DNA from: Flavobacterium gyeonganense
GTDB lineage: Bacteria > Bacteroidota > Bacteroidia > Flavobacteriales > Flavobacteriaceae
DNA length: 64,000 nt
Reading direction: 5' to 3'
NCBI RefSeq assembly: GCF_029625295.1
Contig: NZ_CP121112.1
Coordinates: 2,604,001 to 2,668,000, forward strand
Position numbers and translations under genes: made by a program. The notes beneath the pieces were generated by a model. That model searched no databases. It was not told the origin of the DNA and saw only the letters and a program-made list of their open reading frames with translations. Of this stretch, positions 46,325-54,691 are shown one piece after another. Numbering within the stretch: position 1 is the first letter of the stretch; each line of letters opens with the position of its first letter.

Positions 46325-48133
46325 ATGGCACATTTTTCAGAACAAGTACATATCAGTATAGGCAGTTTTACCCAAAACGTAGTTTATCATAATTTAGAAG
46401 TGTCACAAAAGATGGCAGATCACCATCACTTTTCTTTTGTATGGCAATATACTGGCAAGGCCGTCATAAACCCGGCAGATCAGGCAAAGGCAATCAGAAC
46501 TTATCTTGGCGATGAAGTTATCTTTACTTTTAAGAGCTTAACCGGAATCAGATTGATGAGCAAAGGAATCATTACAGAACTTTCTTCTATAGATCTCCAT
46601 GGCAGTGCCGAAGGATTGCATGTCAAAGGCATCAGTCATAGTATAGTACTGGATGATATGAAAAAATCAAGAACCTATCAGCAAAGAGGTATGGATGATA
46701 TCGTATTGGATATTCTGGCAGAAGGGCCGGGAGAATTCTATGAAAGAGATGCTATAAAATCTACTTATCTTCAGGAATTCAACTACATGGCTCAGTATAA
46801 TGAAACCAATTTTGATTTCTTAAAACGATTAGCCAAACGTTACGGACAATGGTTCTATTTTGACGGAATGCGCATGCAGTTCGGACAAACGAAAACCAGT
46901 CAGGTAAAACTCATCAACGGAGCTTCGCTGCATAGTTTTAAAATTCAGGCCAATATGGCTTCGCATAAAATTTCTTTGGGAGGGTATGATTATAGTGGAG
47001 CAGCCAATATTCGTAATGCCTCAGCAAGAACATCTTCCGGAAGCAAAGACAGTTTCTCTGCCGTTGTGGGACACAATCAGGGAACCGTTGCTCAAAACGA
47101 CCTGAACAATGGAGCTTACACTACAAATGCCCAAAGCAACGAAGAAATAGAAGAAATGGTCAGACTGCAAACAGCAGGCAGCGATGCCAATAGTGTATAT
47201 TACAGTGGAACATCTTATTTTCCGTTAGGGCTAGGACAGGTTTTCAGTATCGTAAACCAGACTGTAGAACACGAACTAATTGTGACAGAAGTATCACATA
47301 TCTCGCAGGTACACGGAAATTATGCCTGTAATTTTAAAGCTATTCCGGCAGATGTTGCAGCACCTCATTATACAGACGTAAATGTATTTGCCAAAGCAGA
47401 AACACAGCCAGCTAAGGTAAAAGACAACAATGATCCTGAAGGTTTAGGCCGTGTAAAAGTAGAGTTTAACTGGGCAGGCGGAAACCATTCAAGCGAATGG
47501 ATTCGAATGATACAGCCACATTCGGGCTCAGGAAAAGGATTTTATTTTATTCCGGAAATCGATGAAGAGGTTTTGGTAGGCTTTGAAGGAAACAATGCAC
47601 AGAATCCGTATATTTTAGGAACACAATATAATGGAAGTCAGTCTAGCGGTTATGCAGATGGTCAGAATAATGTGAAGGCGATTCACACCCGCTCAGGAAT
47701 CAAATTTATTCTGAACGACGGAGATGGAAGTATTTTGATTGAAGATCCTAGCGGGAATAAATATTTTATGGATGGGAATGGAAATACTAATGTAAGTGCG
47801 CCAAAGAATATGACGTTTGATGCAGGGGAGAATATCAGTATTACAGCAGGTAAAAATGTTTCTGTAAGTGCAGGGGAGAATGTTGATGTTGATGCAAGTA
47901 AAGATATTTCACAAAGTGCAGGTAATGATGTAAATATTAATGCAGCAGGAGATTTTACTGAGAGTGCAAATAATAAAACAGAGATAATAGAAAAGGAATA
48001 TATTAGACATTCATTAGAATCAACACAACATGCTGAAGAAGTTACCATTTTTAGTACCAAAGAAAATATGCTTTTAGAAAGCACTAATAAAACAGTAGAA
48101 ATAAATAGTGTCGAAAAATCAAATTTCTTTTAA
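46325..48133 (+). CDS. vgrG: Type VI secretion system tip protein VgrG
   Basis: A 602-residue spike protein. The N-terminal gp27/GPD-like part includes YMAQYNETNFDFLKRLAKRY and GQWFYFDG. The gp5-like OB domain (about residues 368-440) has NDPEGLGRVKVEFNW, WIRMIQPHSGSGKGFYF and EEVLVGFEGNNAQNPYILG. The needle (about 480-555) is a regular series: GENISITAGKNVSVSAGENV, then VDASKDIS and NDVNINAAGDF. No C-terminal enzymatic toxin domain is fused. VgrG carries cargo effectors on the Hcp tube. No other T6SS machine gene is here, so this is a satellite vgrG-effector island using a system encoded elsewhere. Confidence 0.9.
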   Translation: MAHFSEQVHISIGSFTQNVVYHNLEVSQKMADHHHFSFVWQYTGKAVINPADQAKAIRTYLGDEVIFTFKSLTGIRLMSKGIITELSSIDLHGSAEGLHVKGISHSIVLDDMKKSRTYQQRGMDDIVLDILAEGPGEFYERDAIKSTYLQEFNYMAQYNETNFDFLKRLAKRYGQWFYFDGMRMQFGQTKTSQVKLINGASLHSFKIQANMASHKISLGGYDYSGAANIRNASARTSSGSKDSFSAVVGHNQGTVAQNDLNNGAYTTNAQSNEEIEEMVRLQTAGSDANSVYYSGTSYFPLGLGQVFSIVNQTVEHELIVTEVSHISQVHGNYACNFKAIPADVAAPHYTDVNVFAKAETQPAKVKDNNDPEGLGRVKVEFNWAGGNHSSEWIRMIQPHSGSGKGFYFIPEIDEEVLVGFEGNNAQNPYILGTQYNGSQSSGYADGQNNVKAIHTRSGIKFILNDGDGSILIEDPSGNKYFMDGNGNTNVSAPKNMTFDAGENISITAGKNVSVSAGENVDVDASKDISQSAGNDVNINAAGDFTESANNKTEIIEKEYIRHSLESTQHAEEVTIFSTKENMLLESTNKTVEINSVEKSNFF

Positions 48134-48145
48134 TAAATAATATTT

Positions 48146-48316
48146 ATGGCAATTAATAAAACAGCAAAGAATTTAAATATAAAAATAAAGAATACTCACA
48201 CAAGTTTCTCAGGTACAATGCACGAAACCACCGAAAAAATTGTAATAGTGGCAACAAAAGAAAACCTGACCTTGATTTCGGTAAAAAAGATAAATATAAA
48301 AGGTAATAAATCGTAA
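48146..48316 (+). CDS. 56-residue hypothetical protein between vgrG and effector
   Basis: A short ORF from ATG 48146 to TAA 48316, twelve bases after vgrG and five bases before the effector gene, hence almost certainly in the same operon. Its C-terminal half (KIVIVATKENLTLISVKKIN) resembles the last part of VgrG (EVTIFSTKENMLLESTNKTV). It could be a tip-like or adaptor peptide, or a remnant of a duplicated vgrG end. It has no signal peptide or membrane segment. No known family recognised. Confidence 0.55.
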   Translation: MAINKTAKNLNIKIKNTHTSFSGTMHETTEKIVIVATKENLTLISVKKINIKGNKS

Positions 48317-48320
48317 CAAA

Positions 48321-49718
48321 ATGAGCAATATACTATTTGGCAAACCACGATTTGTGCCACCTAAAGAGGATGATAAAGAACGAAATGACGTTTACATGGG
48401 CGTTTTCTTTGACGGTACCTCAAACAATAGAGAAAATATTGAAGGCAGGCGAAAGGATCCGGAATTGAAAAATACCTACGCATCAAGCAAGGATGGTTCA
48501 AACACCAGTTATGGAAACGATCATTCTAATGTGGACAGATTGGAAAATGCATATTTAAATGAGAAGAAAAAACATTATTATTCTGTTTATGTAGAAGGAA
48601 TTGGTACCAAAAATCCGGATAAAAATGAAGATGGGACACTTGATTATTACGGTGATTTTACCCGAGGCCAGGGATATGGTACTGGAGAAACTGGTCTTTT
48701 TGAAAAAGTAGAAAAAGGATGTCAGGATATTGTAAAAAAATTGCAAGACGAAAAAGAACTAAATATAAGTACTTTATATGTTGATGTTTTTGGTTTTAGT
48801 CGCGGTGCTACAGCAGCCCGTATTTTTGTGAATGAATTGTATAAGGTAAAAAATCCCAGAGATAAAGACAGTTACAATCAGGGGTATTTAGGTAAAGCCT
48901 TTAAGGAACTGAGCTATAAAGTAAAACCTTATCGAATAAAAATACGACTTTTAGGACTATACGATACAGTGTCTTCTTACGGCAGTAATGTTTTAGATGA
49001 TATTGATGCTGACAAAGTACCACTGCAAATTCCTGCTGTTGGGTTTACAGTACACCTTACCGCAGAAGACGAATACCGCGAGAATTTCCCGCTTACCAAT
49101 ATTGACAGTGCGGGAGCTAACAGCATTGAGCTTACACTTCCGGGATGTCACTCCGATATTGGCGGAGGATATAAAAATGGAGAAGAAATTGTAATACTTA
49201 CCGAGCATACCACTAAAATTGAAGACGAAAAAAAACTTGTACTGGAGCAGGGCTGGTTTAATCCTAATCAGTTAAAAGAATTACCTTCATTAGTTCCTTA
49301 TTATTTAAAAGGTACAAGGACTCTGAGTAATAAATACAGTTTTGTAATTCTGCATCTTATGGCAGAATTTGGAAAACGCAAATATAAAATCCCATGGAAA
49401 TATAAGATTCTCAATGAAGATTATAAGATTCCAAAAGAATTAAATAAAGTTAAGGAGCGAATAGACGCGTATGCTTTCGAAGGAAAACCTAAAATGAAAT
49501 TTCACACAAAAAAACAAATAGAATTGAAACGAAAAAAAGAATGGAAAAACCAACAAGAAATTAATGATTTTAATACAATAGTCACTGATTATTATTTGCT
49601 TCCTGATTTACGTAACAAATATTTGCATTGTTCTGCCAGTATGGACGGGGTTGGTATGGAACCACAGAAGGATAATCTTGGTAATGTAATTAGAAAACGA
49701 AAAAAAATTTCAGGATAG
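48321..49718 (+). CDS. Tle1-like T6SS phospholipase effector (DUF2235)
   Basis: A 465-residue alpha/beta hydrolase. The N-terminal MGVFFDGTSNNRENIEGR is the DUF2235 opening. The catalytic triad is visible: Ser160 in GFSRG (followed by ATAARIF), Asp215 in LLGLYDTVSS and His277 in LPGCHSDIGGGY. Tle1 enzymes cleave membrane phospholipids and are delivered to rival cells with VgrG. No signal peptide or PAAR domain is present, so the protein is presumably loaded on VgrG directly or through an adaptor. The next gene starts four bases after the stop. The C-terminal tail is rich in Lys/Arg (VIRKRKKISG). Confidence 0.85.
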   Translation: MSNILFGKPRFVPPKEDDKERNDVYMGVFFDGTSNNRENIEGRRKDPELKNTYASSKDGSNTSYGNDHSNVDRLENAYLNEKKKHYYSVYVEGIGTKNPDKNEDGTLDYYGDFTRGQGYGTGETGLFEKVEKGCQDIVKKLQDEKELNISTLYVDVFGFSRGATAARIFVNELYKVKNPRDKDSYNQGYLGKAFKELSYKVKPYRIKIRLLGLYDTVSSYGSNVLDDIDADKVPLQIPAVGFTVHLTAEDEYRENFPLTNIDSAGANSIELTLPGCHSDIGGGYKNGEEIVILTEHTTKIEDEKKLVLEQGWFNPNQLKELPSLVPYYLKGTRTLSNKYSFVILHLMAEFGKRKYKIPWKYKILNEDYKIPKELNKVKERIDAYAFEGKPKMKFHTKKQIELKRKKEWKNQQEINDFNTIVTDYYLLPDLRNKYLHCSASMDGVGMEPQKDNLGNVIRKRKKISG

Positions 49719-49722
49719 TCTT

Positions 49723-50813
49723 ATGAAAAAAACTTTTAAATTATTTATAGTAACAGCGTTGCTAAATATAACGCTTATCTCATGTCAAGATAAAATGGAA
49801 GAAAAAAAATATAATTGGACAGCTGCTGTCTGTACACCTAAAAACTACCCTGCCGAGATTTTTTCAGGACATTTATTATTAAGTGACCAACCGAAAAGCG
49901 GTTACGTTTATATGCCTTTTAATAGAATAATAAATAGCGAGGATTTAGGAGATAATGATGGCTCTTCGTCTGGAGAAGCGACAGGAATAGCCCCTAAAAT
50001 ACTGGATATAACATGGCTTTCTTATACAGAAAATAAAAGTTACTCGGGTATTTTTAAACTGGATTCTGAAAAAATAGAAGCATTAATGATAAATGGGAGT
50101 GAAAGACCCTATTGGGATGTTGAAATCAAAAAAGTTGGTGTTGTAAGAGACTATCATTTTGTTGTCAATGCAGGATTATTTCCCGGTGGGATGGTAGTTT
50201 TGTATGTATTTAGTCAATCGAATATGACTATTGTAGGAAGGTATCAGGCGCATGAAGATAAAAATGTAGATTGGGAAGTTGCACATCCTTCAATGAAAGA
50301 TAAAGAAGGTATTACTAAATATGTCAATTATATGAATGAAGATCTACCACAAGAAATATTAGACCAGATTAAAAACGGAACAATTCCCTTTGGGTATTGG
50401 GAAACTCTTTTAAAAAATATCCTATTACGCCAATTGTTAAAAAAGAAGATAAAGTAGAGACTATCGGAATTAATTACATTAATGGAGAGTTCGAATCGAT
50501 TTTTTTGAGTTTAAACGGTAATGTAATGCCAATAAAAGAACGAGCAGTTCCCCGAAAAATAAATATTGTCTGGCATGATATTAATGACAGACGCATGGAA
50601 AGTGATATTTTCTTTGATGAAAAAAAGTCCAAAGCCATTTTTGAGACTATCAAAGCAGAAGAAAAAATCAAGTTTATAATTGAAATAGATCGAAATACAA
50701 AACCTCGGGAAACAAAAGGAATTTCGATAAAACTAAAAACAGCAACTGCTGAAATAGACATGAAAGATGCTATTGTTTCACAGGAATCATTTACTAAACC
50801 TACGCCTTATTGA
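49723..50813 (+). CDS. DUF2931 lipoprotein, copy 1 (probable immunity protein), frameshifted
   Basis: Starts with a lipoprotein signal, MKKTFKLFIVTALLNITLISC, lipobox LISC. The mature protein has CTPKNYPAEIFSGHLLL, ILDITWLSYTENKSYSG, AGLFPGGMVVLYV and VPRKINIVWHDINDRRMESD. The frame changes near 50407-50417: copies 2 and 3 read CTTTTTCAAAAAT where this copy has CTTTTAAAAAAT, one base shorter. Restored length is 363 residues, equal to the other copies. Lipoproteins encoded right after Tle phospholipases are commonly their periplasmic immunity proteins; this role is inferred from position and lipidation. Four bases separate it from the effector. Confidence 0.8.
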
Positions 50814-50835
50814 TGTTTTTTGAGTTAAAGATTGA

Positions 50836-50862
50836 AATGCCTCCGAAATTTCAGAGGCATTT
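50836..50862. terminator. Terminator after DUF2931 copy 1 (part of a duplicated block)
   Basis: Stem AATGCCTC/GAGGCATT with T-rich sequence after it. Nearly the same hairpin is found at 54028-54053, before the intact kinase gene. Confidence 0.75.
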
Positions 50863-50879
50863 TGTTTCATTCTTATAAA

Positions 50880-51030
50880 TATTTTTAAATCAATCCATTC
50901 AATTCGGTTAATAATGTTTCCTAAACCTTCAGGATTATCAACAAAATTAATTGGCAACATCAATAATCAGTAATTTTTTCCTTTGGCGTAAGTCTGAATC
51001 CAGGCTTTGTATCTTTCGTTCAGTAGATAT
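50880..51030 (-). pseudogene. Decayed 3' end of the deoxynucleoside kinase gene
   Basis: This stretch matches the 3' end of the intact kinase gene at 54085-54235, in the same orientation, at roughly four identical bases in five; shared runs include TTCAGGATTATCAACAAAAT and GTATCTTTCGTT. It lacks about 11 bases present in the intact gene and carries other small changes, so it no longer encodes protein. Similarity stops near 51025-51030, where an effector fragment begins. Confidence 0.8.
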
Positions 51031-51031
51031 A

Positions 51032-51091
51032 GAAACCCAGATGGATCACTTAAGTAACATCATTAGAAAACGAAAAATAATTTCAGGATAG
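51032..51091 (+). pseudogene. Remnant: last 20 codons of a Tle1-like effector gene
   Basis: Read in frame it gives ETQMDHLSNIIRKRKIISG and a TAG, against EPQKDNLGNVIRKRKKISG at the end of the intact effector. The same short spacer and ATGAAAAAAACTTTTAAATT start of a DUF2931 gene follow in both places. It is the scar of a duplication or of a lost effector gene. Confidence 0.82.
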
Positions 51092-51095
51092 TAAT

Positions 51096-52186
51096 ATGAA
51101 AAAAACTTTTAAATTATTTATACTAACAACGTTTTTAAATATAATGCTCAACTCTTGCCAAAACAAAATGAAAGAAAAAAATATTTTTGGGATGCTTCTG
51201 TTTGTACACCTAAAAACTACCCTGCTGAAATATTTTCAGGGCATTTATTATTAAGTGATCAACCCAAAAGTGGTTATGTTTATATGCCTTTTAACAGAGT
51301 AATAAATAGTGAGGACTTAGGAGACAATGATGGTTCTTCGTCTGGAGAAGCTACAGGAATAGCCCCTAAAATACTGGACATAACATGGCTTTCCTATACA
51401 GAAAATAAAAGTTATTCAGGTATTTTTAAACTCGATTCAGAAAAAATAGAAGCATTAATGATTAACGGTAGTGACAGACCCTATTGGGATGTTGAAACGA
51501 AAAAAGTTGGTATTGTAAAAGATTATCATTTTGTTATTAATGCTGGATTGTTCCCTGGAGGAATGGTCGTTTTATATGTATTTAGTCAATCAAATATGAT
51601 TATTGTAGGAAGGTATCAGGCGCATGAAGATAAAACTGTAGATTGGGGAATTGCACATGAAATAATGAAAACACAAGAGGGCTTTGATGAGACAATTAGA
51701 GTTAATACAAAAGATTTACCACAAGACATATTAGACCAGATTAAAAAGGGTACAATCCCTTTTGGATATTGGGAAACTCTTTTTCAAAAATATCCTATCA
51801 CACCAATTGTTAAAAAAGAAGACAAAGTAGAGACTATCGGAATTAATTATATAAATGGAGAGTTTGAATCAATCTTTTTGAGTTTAAATGGTAATGTAAT
51901 GCCAATAAAAGAACGAGCAGTTCCCCGAAAAATAAATATTGTCTGGCATGATGTTAATGACAGACGCATGGAGAGTGATATTTTCTTTGATGAAAAAAAG
52001 TCCAAAGCCATTTTTGAGACTATCAAAACAAAAGAAAAAATCAACTTTATAATCGAAATAGATCGGAATACAAAACCTCGGGAAACAAAAGGAATTTCGA
52101 TAAAACTAAAAACAGCAACTGCTGAAACAGACATGAAAGAGGCCATTATTTCGCAGGAATCGTTTACTAAACCTACACCTTATTGA
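51096..52186 (+). CDS. DUF2931 lipoprotein, copy 2 (probable immunity protein), frameshifted
   Basis: The start ATG 51096 gives the signal MKKTFKLFILTTFLNIMLNS with the acylated Cys next (lipobox LNSC). Right after SCQNKMKEK the frame breaks at a run of seven A (51175-51181); copy 1 has eight A at the matching site and stays in frame. From there the mature part YFWDASVCTPKNYPAEIF continues to the TGA at 52186. Restored length is 363 residues. It is about as close to copy 1 as to copy 3, and most alike in the last 150 residues. An in-frame TTG at 51155 exists but would delete the lipoprotein signal, so I reject it as the native start. Confidence 0.8.
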
Positions 52187-52249
52187 TGTTTTTTTGAATG
52201 AAATATTGTCAATAATAATTTGTTTTTAGAAAAATAATCTTAGAATAAT

Positions 52250-53340
52250 ATGAGCAAAATTTTAAAGTTGCTAACATTAATTACGTTGTCAAGCATAACA
52301 TTCAACTCTTGCCAAAACAAAATAAAAGAAAAAAATATTTTTGGGATGCTTCTGTTTGTACCCCTAAAAACTACCCTGCTGAAATATTTTCAGGGCATTT
52401 ATTATTAAGTGACCACCCCCAAAGCGGTTATGTTTATATGCCTTTTGGGGATATCATAAATAGCTATAATCTTGGAGATAATGATGGTTCTTCGTCCGGA
52501 GAAGCTACCGGAATAGTTCCTAAAATACTGGATATAACATGGCTTTCTTATACAGAAAATAAAAGTTATTCGGGTATTTTTAAACTGGATTCTGAAAAAA
52601 TCGAATCCCTAATGATAAATGGTAGTGAAAGTCCCTATTGGGATGTTGAAACGAAAAAAGTTGGTGTTGTAAATGATTTCGATTTTACTATTAATGCAGG
52701 TCTATTTCCGGGGGGGATGGTAGTTTTGTATGTCTGGAGTCCGTCAAACATGACTATTATAGGGCGCTATAAGGCACACGTTGATAATAATGTAGATTGG
52801 AAAGTTGCTCGTGAACAAATGGAAGATAATAGTGAAATGGATAAAGATGTAGCAGATTTAGTTAGCAGATTGCCTCAAGAAATAAAAGACCAGATTAAAA
52901 ACGGAACAATCCCTTTTGGATATTGGGAAACTCTTTTTCAAAAATATCCTATCACACCAATTGTTAAAAAAGAAGACAAAGTAGAGACTATCGGCATTAA
53001 TTATATAAATGGAGAGTTTGAATCAATCTTTTTGAGTTTAAATGGTAATGTAATGCCAATAAAAGAACGAGCAGTTCCCCGAAAAATAAATATTGTCTGG
53101 CATGATGTTAATGACAGACGCATGGAAAGTGATATTTTCTTTGATGAAAAAAAGTCCAAAGCCATTTTTGAGACTATAAAAGCAGAAGAAAAAATCAATT
53201 TTATAATCGAAATAGACCGAAATACAAAACCTCGGGAAACAAAAGGAATTTCGATAAAACTAAAAACAGCAACTGCTGAAACAGACATGAAAGAGGCCAT
53301 TATTTCGCAGGAATCGTTTACTAAACCTACACCTTACTAA
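52250..53340 (+). CDS. DUF2931 lipoprotein, copy 3 (probable immunity protein), frameshifted
   Basis: ATG 52250 opens a different signal sequence, MSKILKLLTLITLSSITFNS, with the acylated Cys next (lipobox FNSC). The frame breaks at a run of seven A after AAAATAAAAG, exactly as in copy 2. The mature protein is identical to copy 2 over long C-terminal stretches but differs in the middle (DHPQSGYVYMPFGDIINSYN, and the segment near REQMEDNSEMDKDVADLVSR). This mosaic pattern suggests gene conversion at the 3' end and diversification of a recognition region. Restored length is 363 residues. Confidence 0.8.
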
Positions 53341-53361
53341 AGCTTTTTTGAATGAAAGGTT

Positions 53362-54015
53362 GTGAATAATAATTATTTTATTCCCGAAATCGGTGAAGAG
53401 GTTTTGGTAGGTTTTCAAGGCGATAATGCACAGAATCCTTATGTTTTAGGAACACATTACAACGGCATAGAAAGTGAAAAAGAGTATAATTATTATATTG
53501 GGTTTAGCAGTAGAGAAGAATCTTATAGTTATCATTTGACATTTAATGCAAAAGATGGCTCTTGGTTTTCATTAGACAAATCTGATTCATTTATTCCTTG
53601 GGGTGAAAAAGAAATAAGAACAAAAAATATTGTAGAAAAAAAGCATAAATCTCCTGTTCAATTAGATATTAGCTGGTACACTTATGAAAAAAACTATAAA
53701 AACAGACAATGGTATAGTGGTAAAATAATTTTGCCCCAAAATTTAGAAAATCTTTTAAAATCAGGAATTTTTAAAAGATTACTTATATGTATTGAAAAAG
53801 ATGAACATAAAGATGCTGTATTTGGTACATTATCATTAAATGGTAAAAATGCAGAAAAAAAAATTATGGTCTTTAAACTTGGGAGATATGATTATAAATT
53901 AGAAAAGCAACTATCACCGGAATATATATTACCAAAAGGTTTTGTCTTCCCTAAATGGGAGAAAGGTAAAGAGCCATTAAATACACCAGATGTTGATTAT
54001 TGGCAAGAGCAGTAG
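53362..54015 (+). CDS. Chimera of a VgrG fragment and a DUF2931-like domain
   Basis: From a GTG at 53362 the first 34 codons read NYFIPEIGEEVLVGFQGD and NAQNPYVLGTHYNG, close to VgrG residues about 406-440 of this island. The rest (about 180 residues) resembles DUF2931: VQLDISWYTYEKNY, QWYSGKIILPQNLENLLKSG and GTLSLNGKNAEKKIMVFKLG. It has no signal peptide, and GTG is the only near start. It may be the fused debris of a former vgrG and immunity gene and may not be expressed. The flanking sequence TTGAATGAAAGGTTGTGAAT resembles that after copy 2. Confidence 0.65.
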   Translation: MNNNYFIPEIGEEVLVGFQGDNAQNPYVLGTHYNGIESEKEYNYYIGFSSREESYSYHLTFNAKDGSWFSLDKSDSFIPWGEKEIRTKNIVEKKHKSPVQLDISWYTYEKNYKNRQWYSGKIILPQNLENLLKSGIFKRLLICIEKDEHKDAVFGTLSLNGKNAEKKIMVFKLGRYDYKLEKQLSPEYILPKGFVFPKWEKGKEPLNTPDVDYWQEQ

Positions 54016-54027
54016 AAATTAAACACA

Positions 54028-54053
54028 AATGCCTCCTAAATCTCAGAGGCATT
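54028..54053. terminator. Terminator between the immunity array and the kinase gene
   Basis: Stem AATGCCTC/GAGGCATT, between convergent genes, the same hairpin as at 50836. Confidence 0.7.
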
Positions 54054-54077
54054 TATATCATCAGTTTAAAAATATTC

Positions 54078-54691
54078 TTAAAACAATCCGTTCAATTCGG
54101 CATCAATCCTGTTAATGATGTTTCCTAAATCTTCAGGATTATCAACAAAATTAATATTGTCAACATCAATAATCAATAGTTTTCCTTTTGTGTATGTTTG
54201 GACCCAGGCTTCGTATCTTTCGTTTAGTCGGCTTAAATAATCAATTGAAATAGAGTTCTCATAATCGCGTCCGCGTTTGTGGATTTGCCCAACTAAATTC
54301 GGAATAGAACTTCTTAAATAAATTAGTAAATCAGGTGGTTTTACCAACAACTCCATTAATTCAAATAAGGAAGTATAATTTTCAAAATCACGGGTAGTCA
54401 TTAAACCCATCGAATATAGATTAGGGGCAAAAATATGAGCATCTTCATAAATCGTTCTGTCCTGAACGATTTTTTTCCGCTTTCCCGAATTTGCTGCACC
54501 TGGCGAAAACGGCTATTTAAGAAATAAATCTGCAAATTAAATGACCAGCGTTCCATCTGATGGTAAAAATCATCCAGATACGGATTGTCAACAACATCTT
54601 CATAATGGGGCTCCCACTTAAAATGTTTGGCCAGTAATTTAGTCAAAGTTGTTTTTCCTGCGCCTATATTTCCTGCTATTGCTATGTGCAT
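54078..54691 (-). CDS. Deoxynucleoside kinase, frameshifted
   Basis: A P-loop kinase phosphorylating deoxynucleosides. The P-loop is MHIAIAGNIGAGKTTLTKLL; other motifs are EPHYEDVVDNPYLDDFY and, in the second frame, the DRT region and IYLRSSIPNLVGQIHKRGRD. The frame breaks at a run of seven T (plus strand 54470-54476): adding one A gives ESGKKIVQDRTIYEDAHIF and a 204-residue protein, the standard size. The upstream gene's stop overlaps this ATG by one base. Its 3' end is partly duplicated at 50880-51030. Confidence 0.9.

Noticed and set aside
50880..51030. A functional second deoxynucleoside kinase gene
   Set aside because: Only the 3' end is present, with an internal loss and several changes; no P-loop part.
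51155..51200. TTG 51155 and TTG 52309 as native starts of DUF2931 copies 2 and 3
   Set aside because: An intact lipoprotein signal peptide lies directly upstream in another frame, and copy 1 shows the signal and mature parts in one frame.
52847..53340. Minus-strand ORFs inside the DUF2931 copies
   Set aside because: The same antisense frame recurs in all three copies only because the sense sequences are near-identical; no start signal or recognisable protein.
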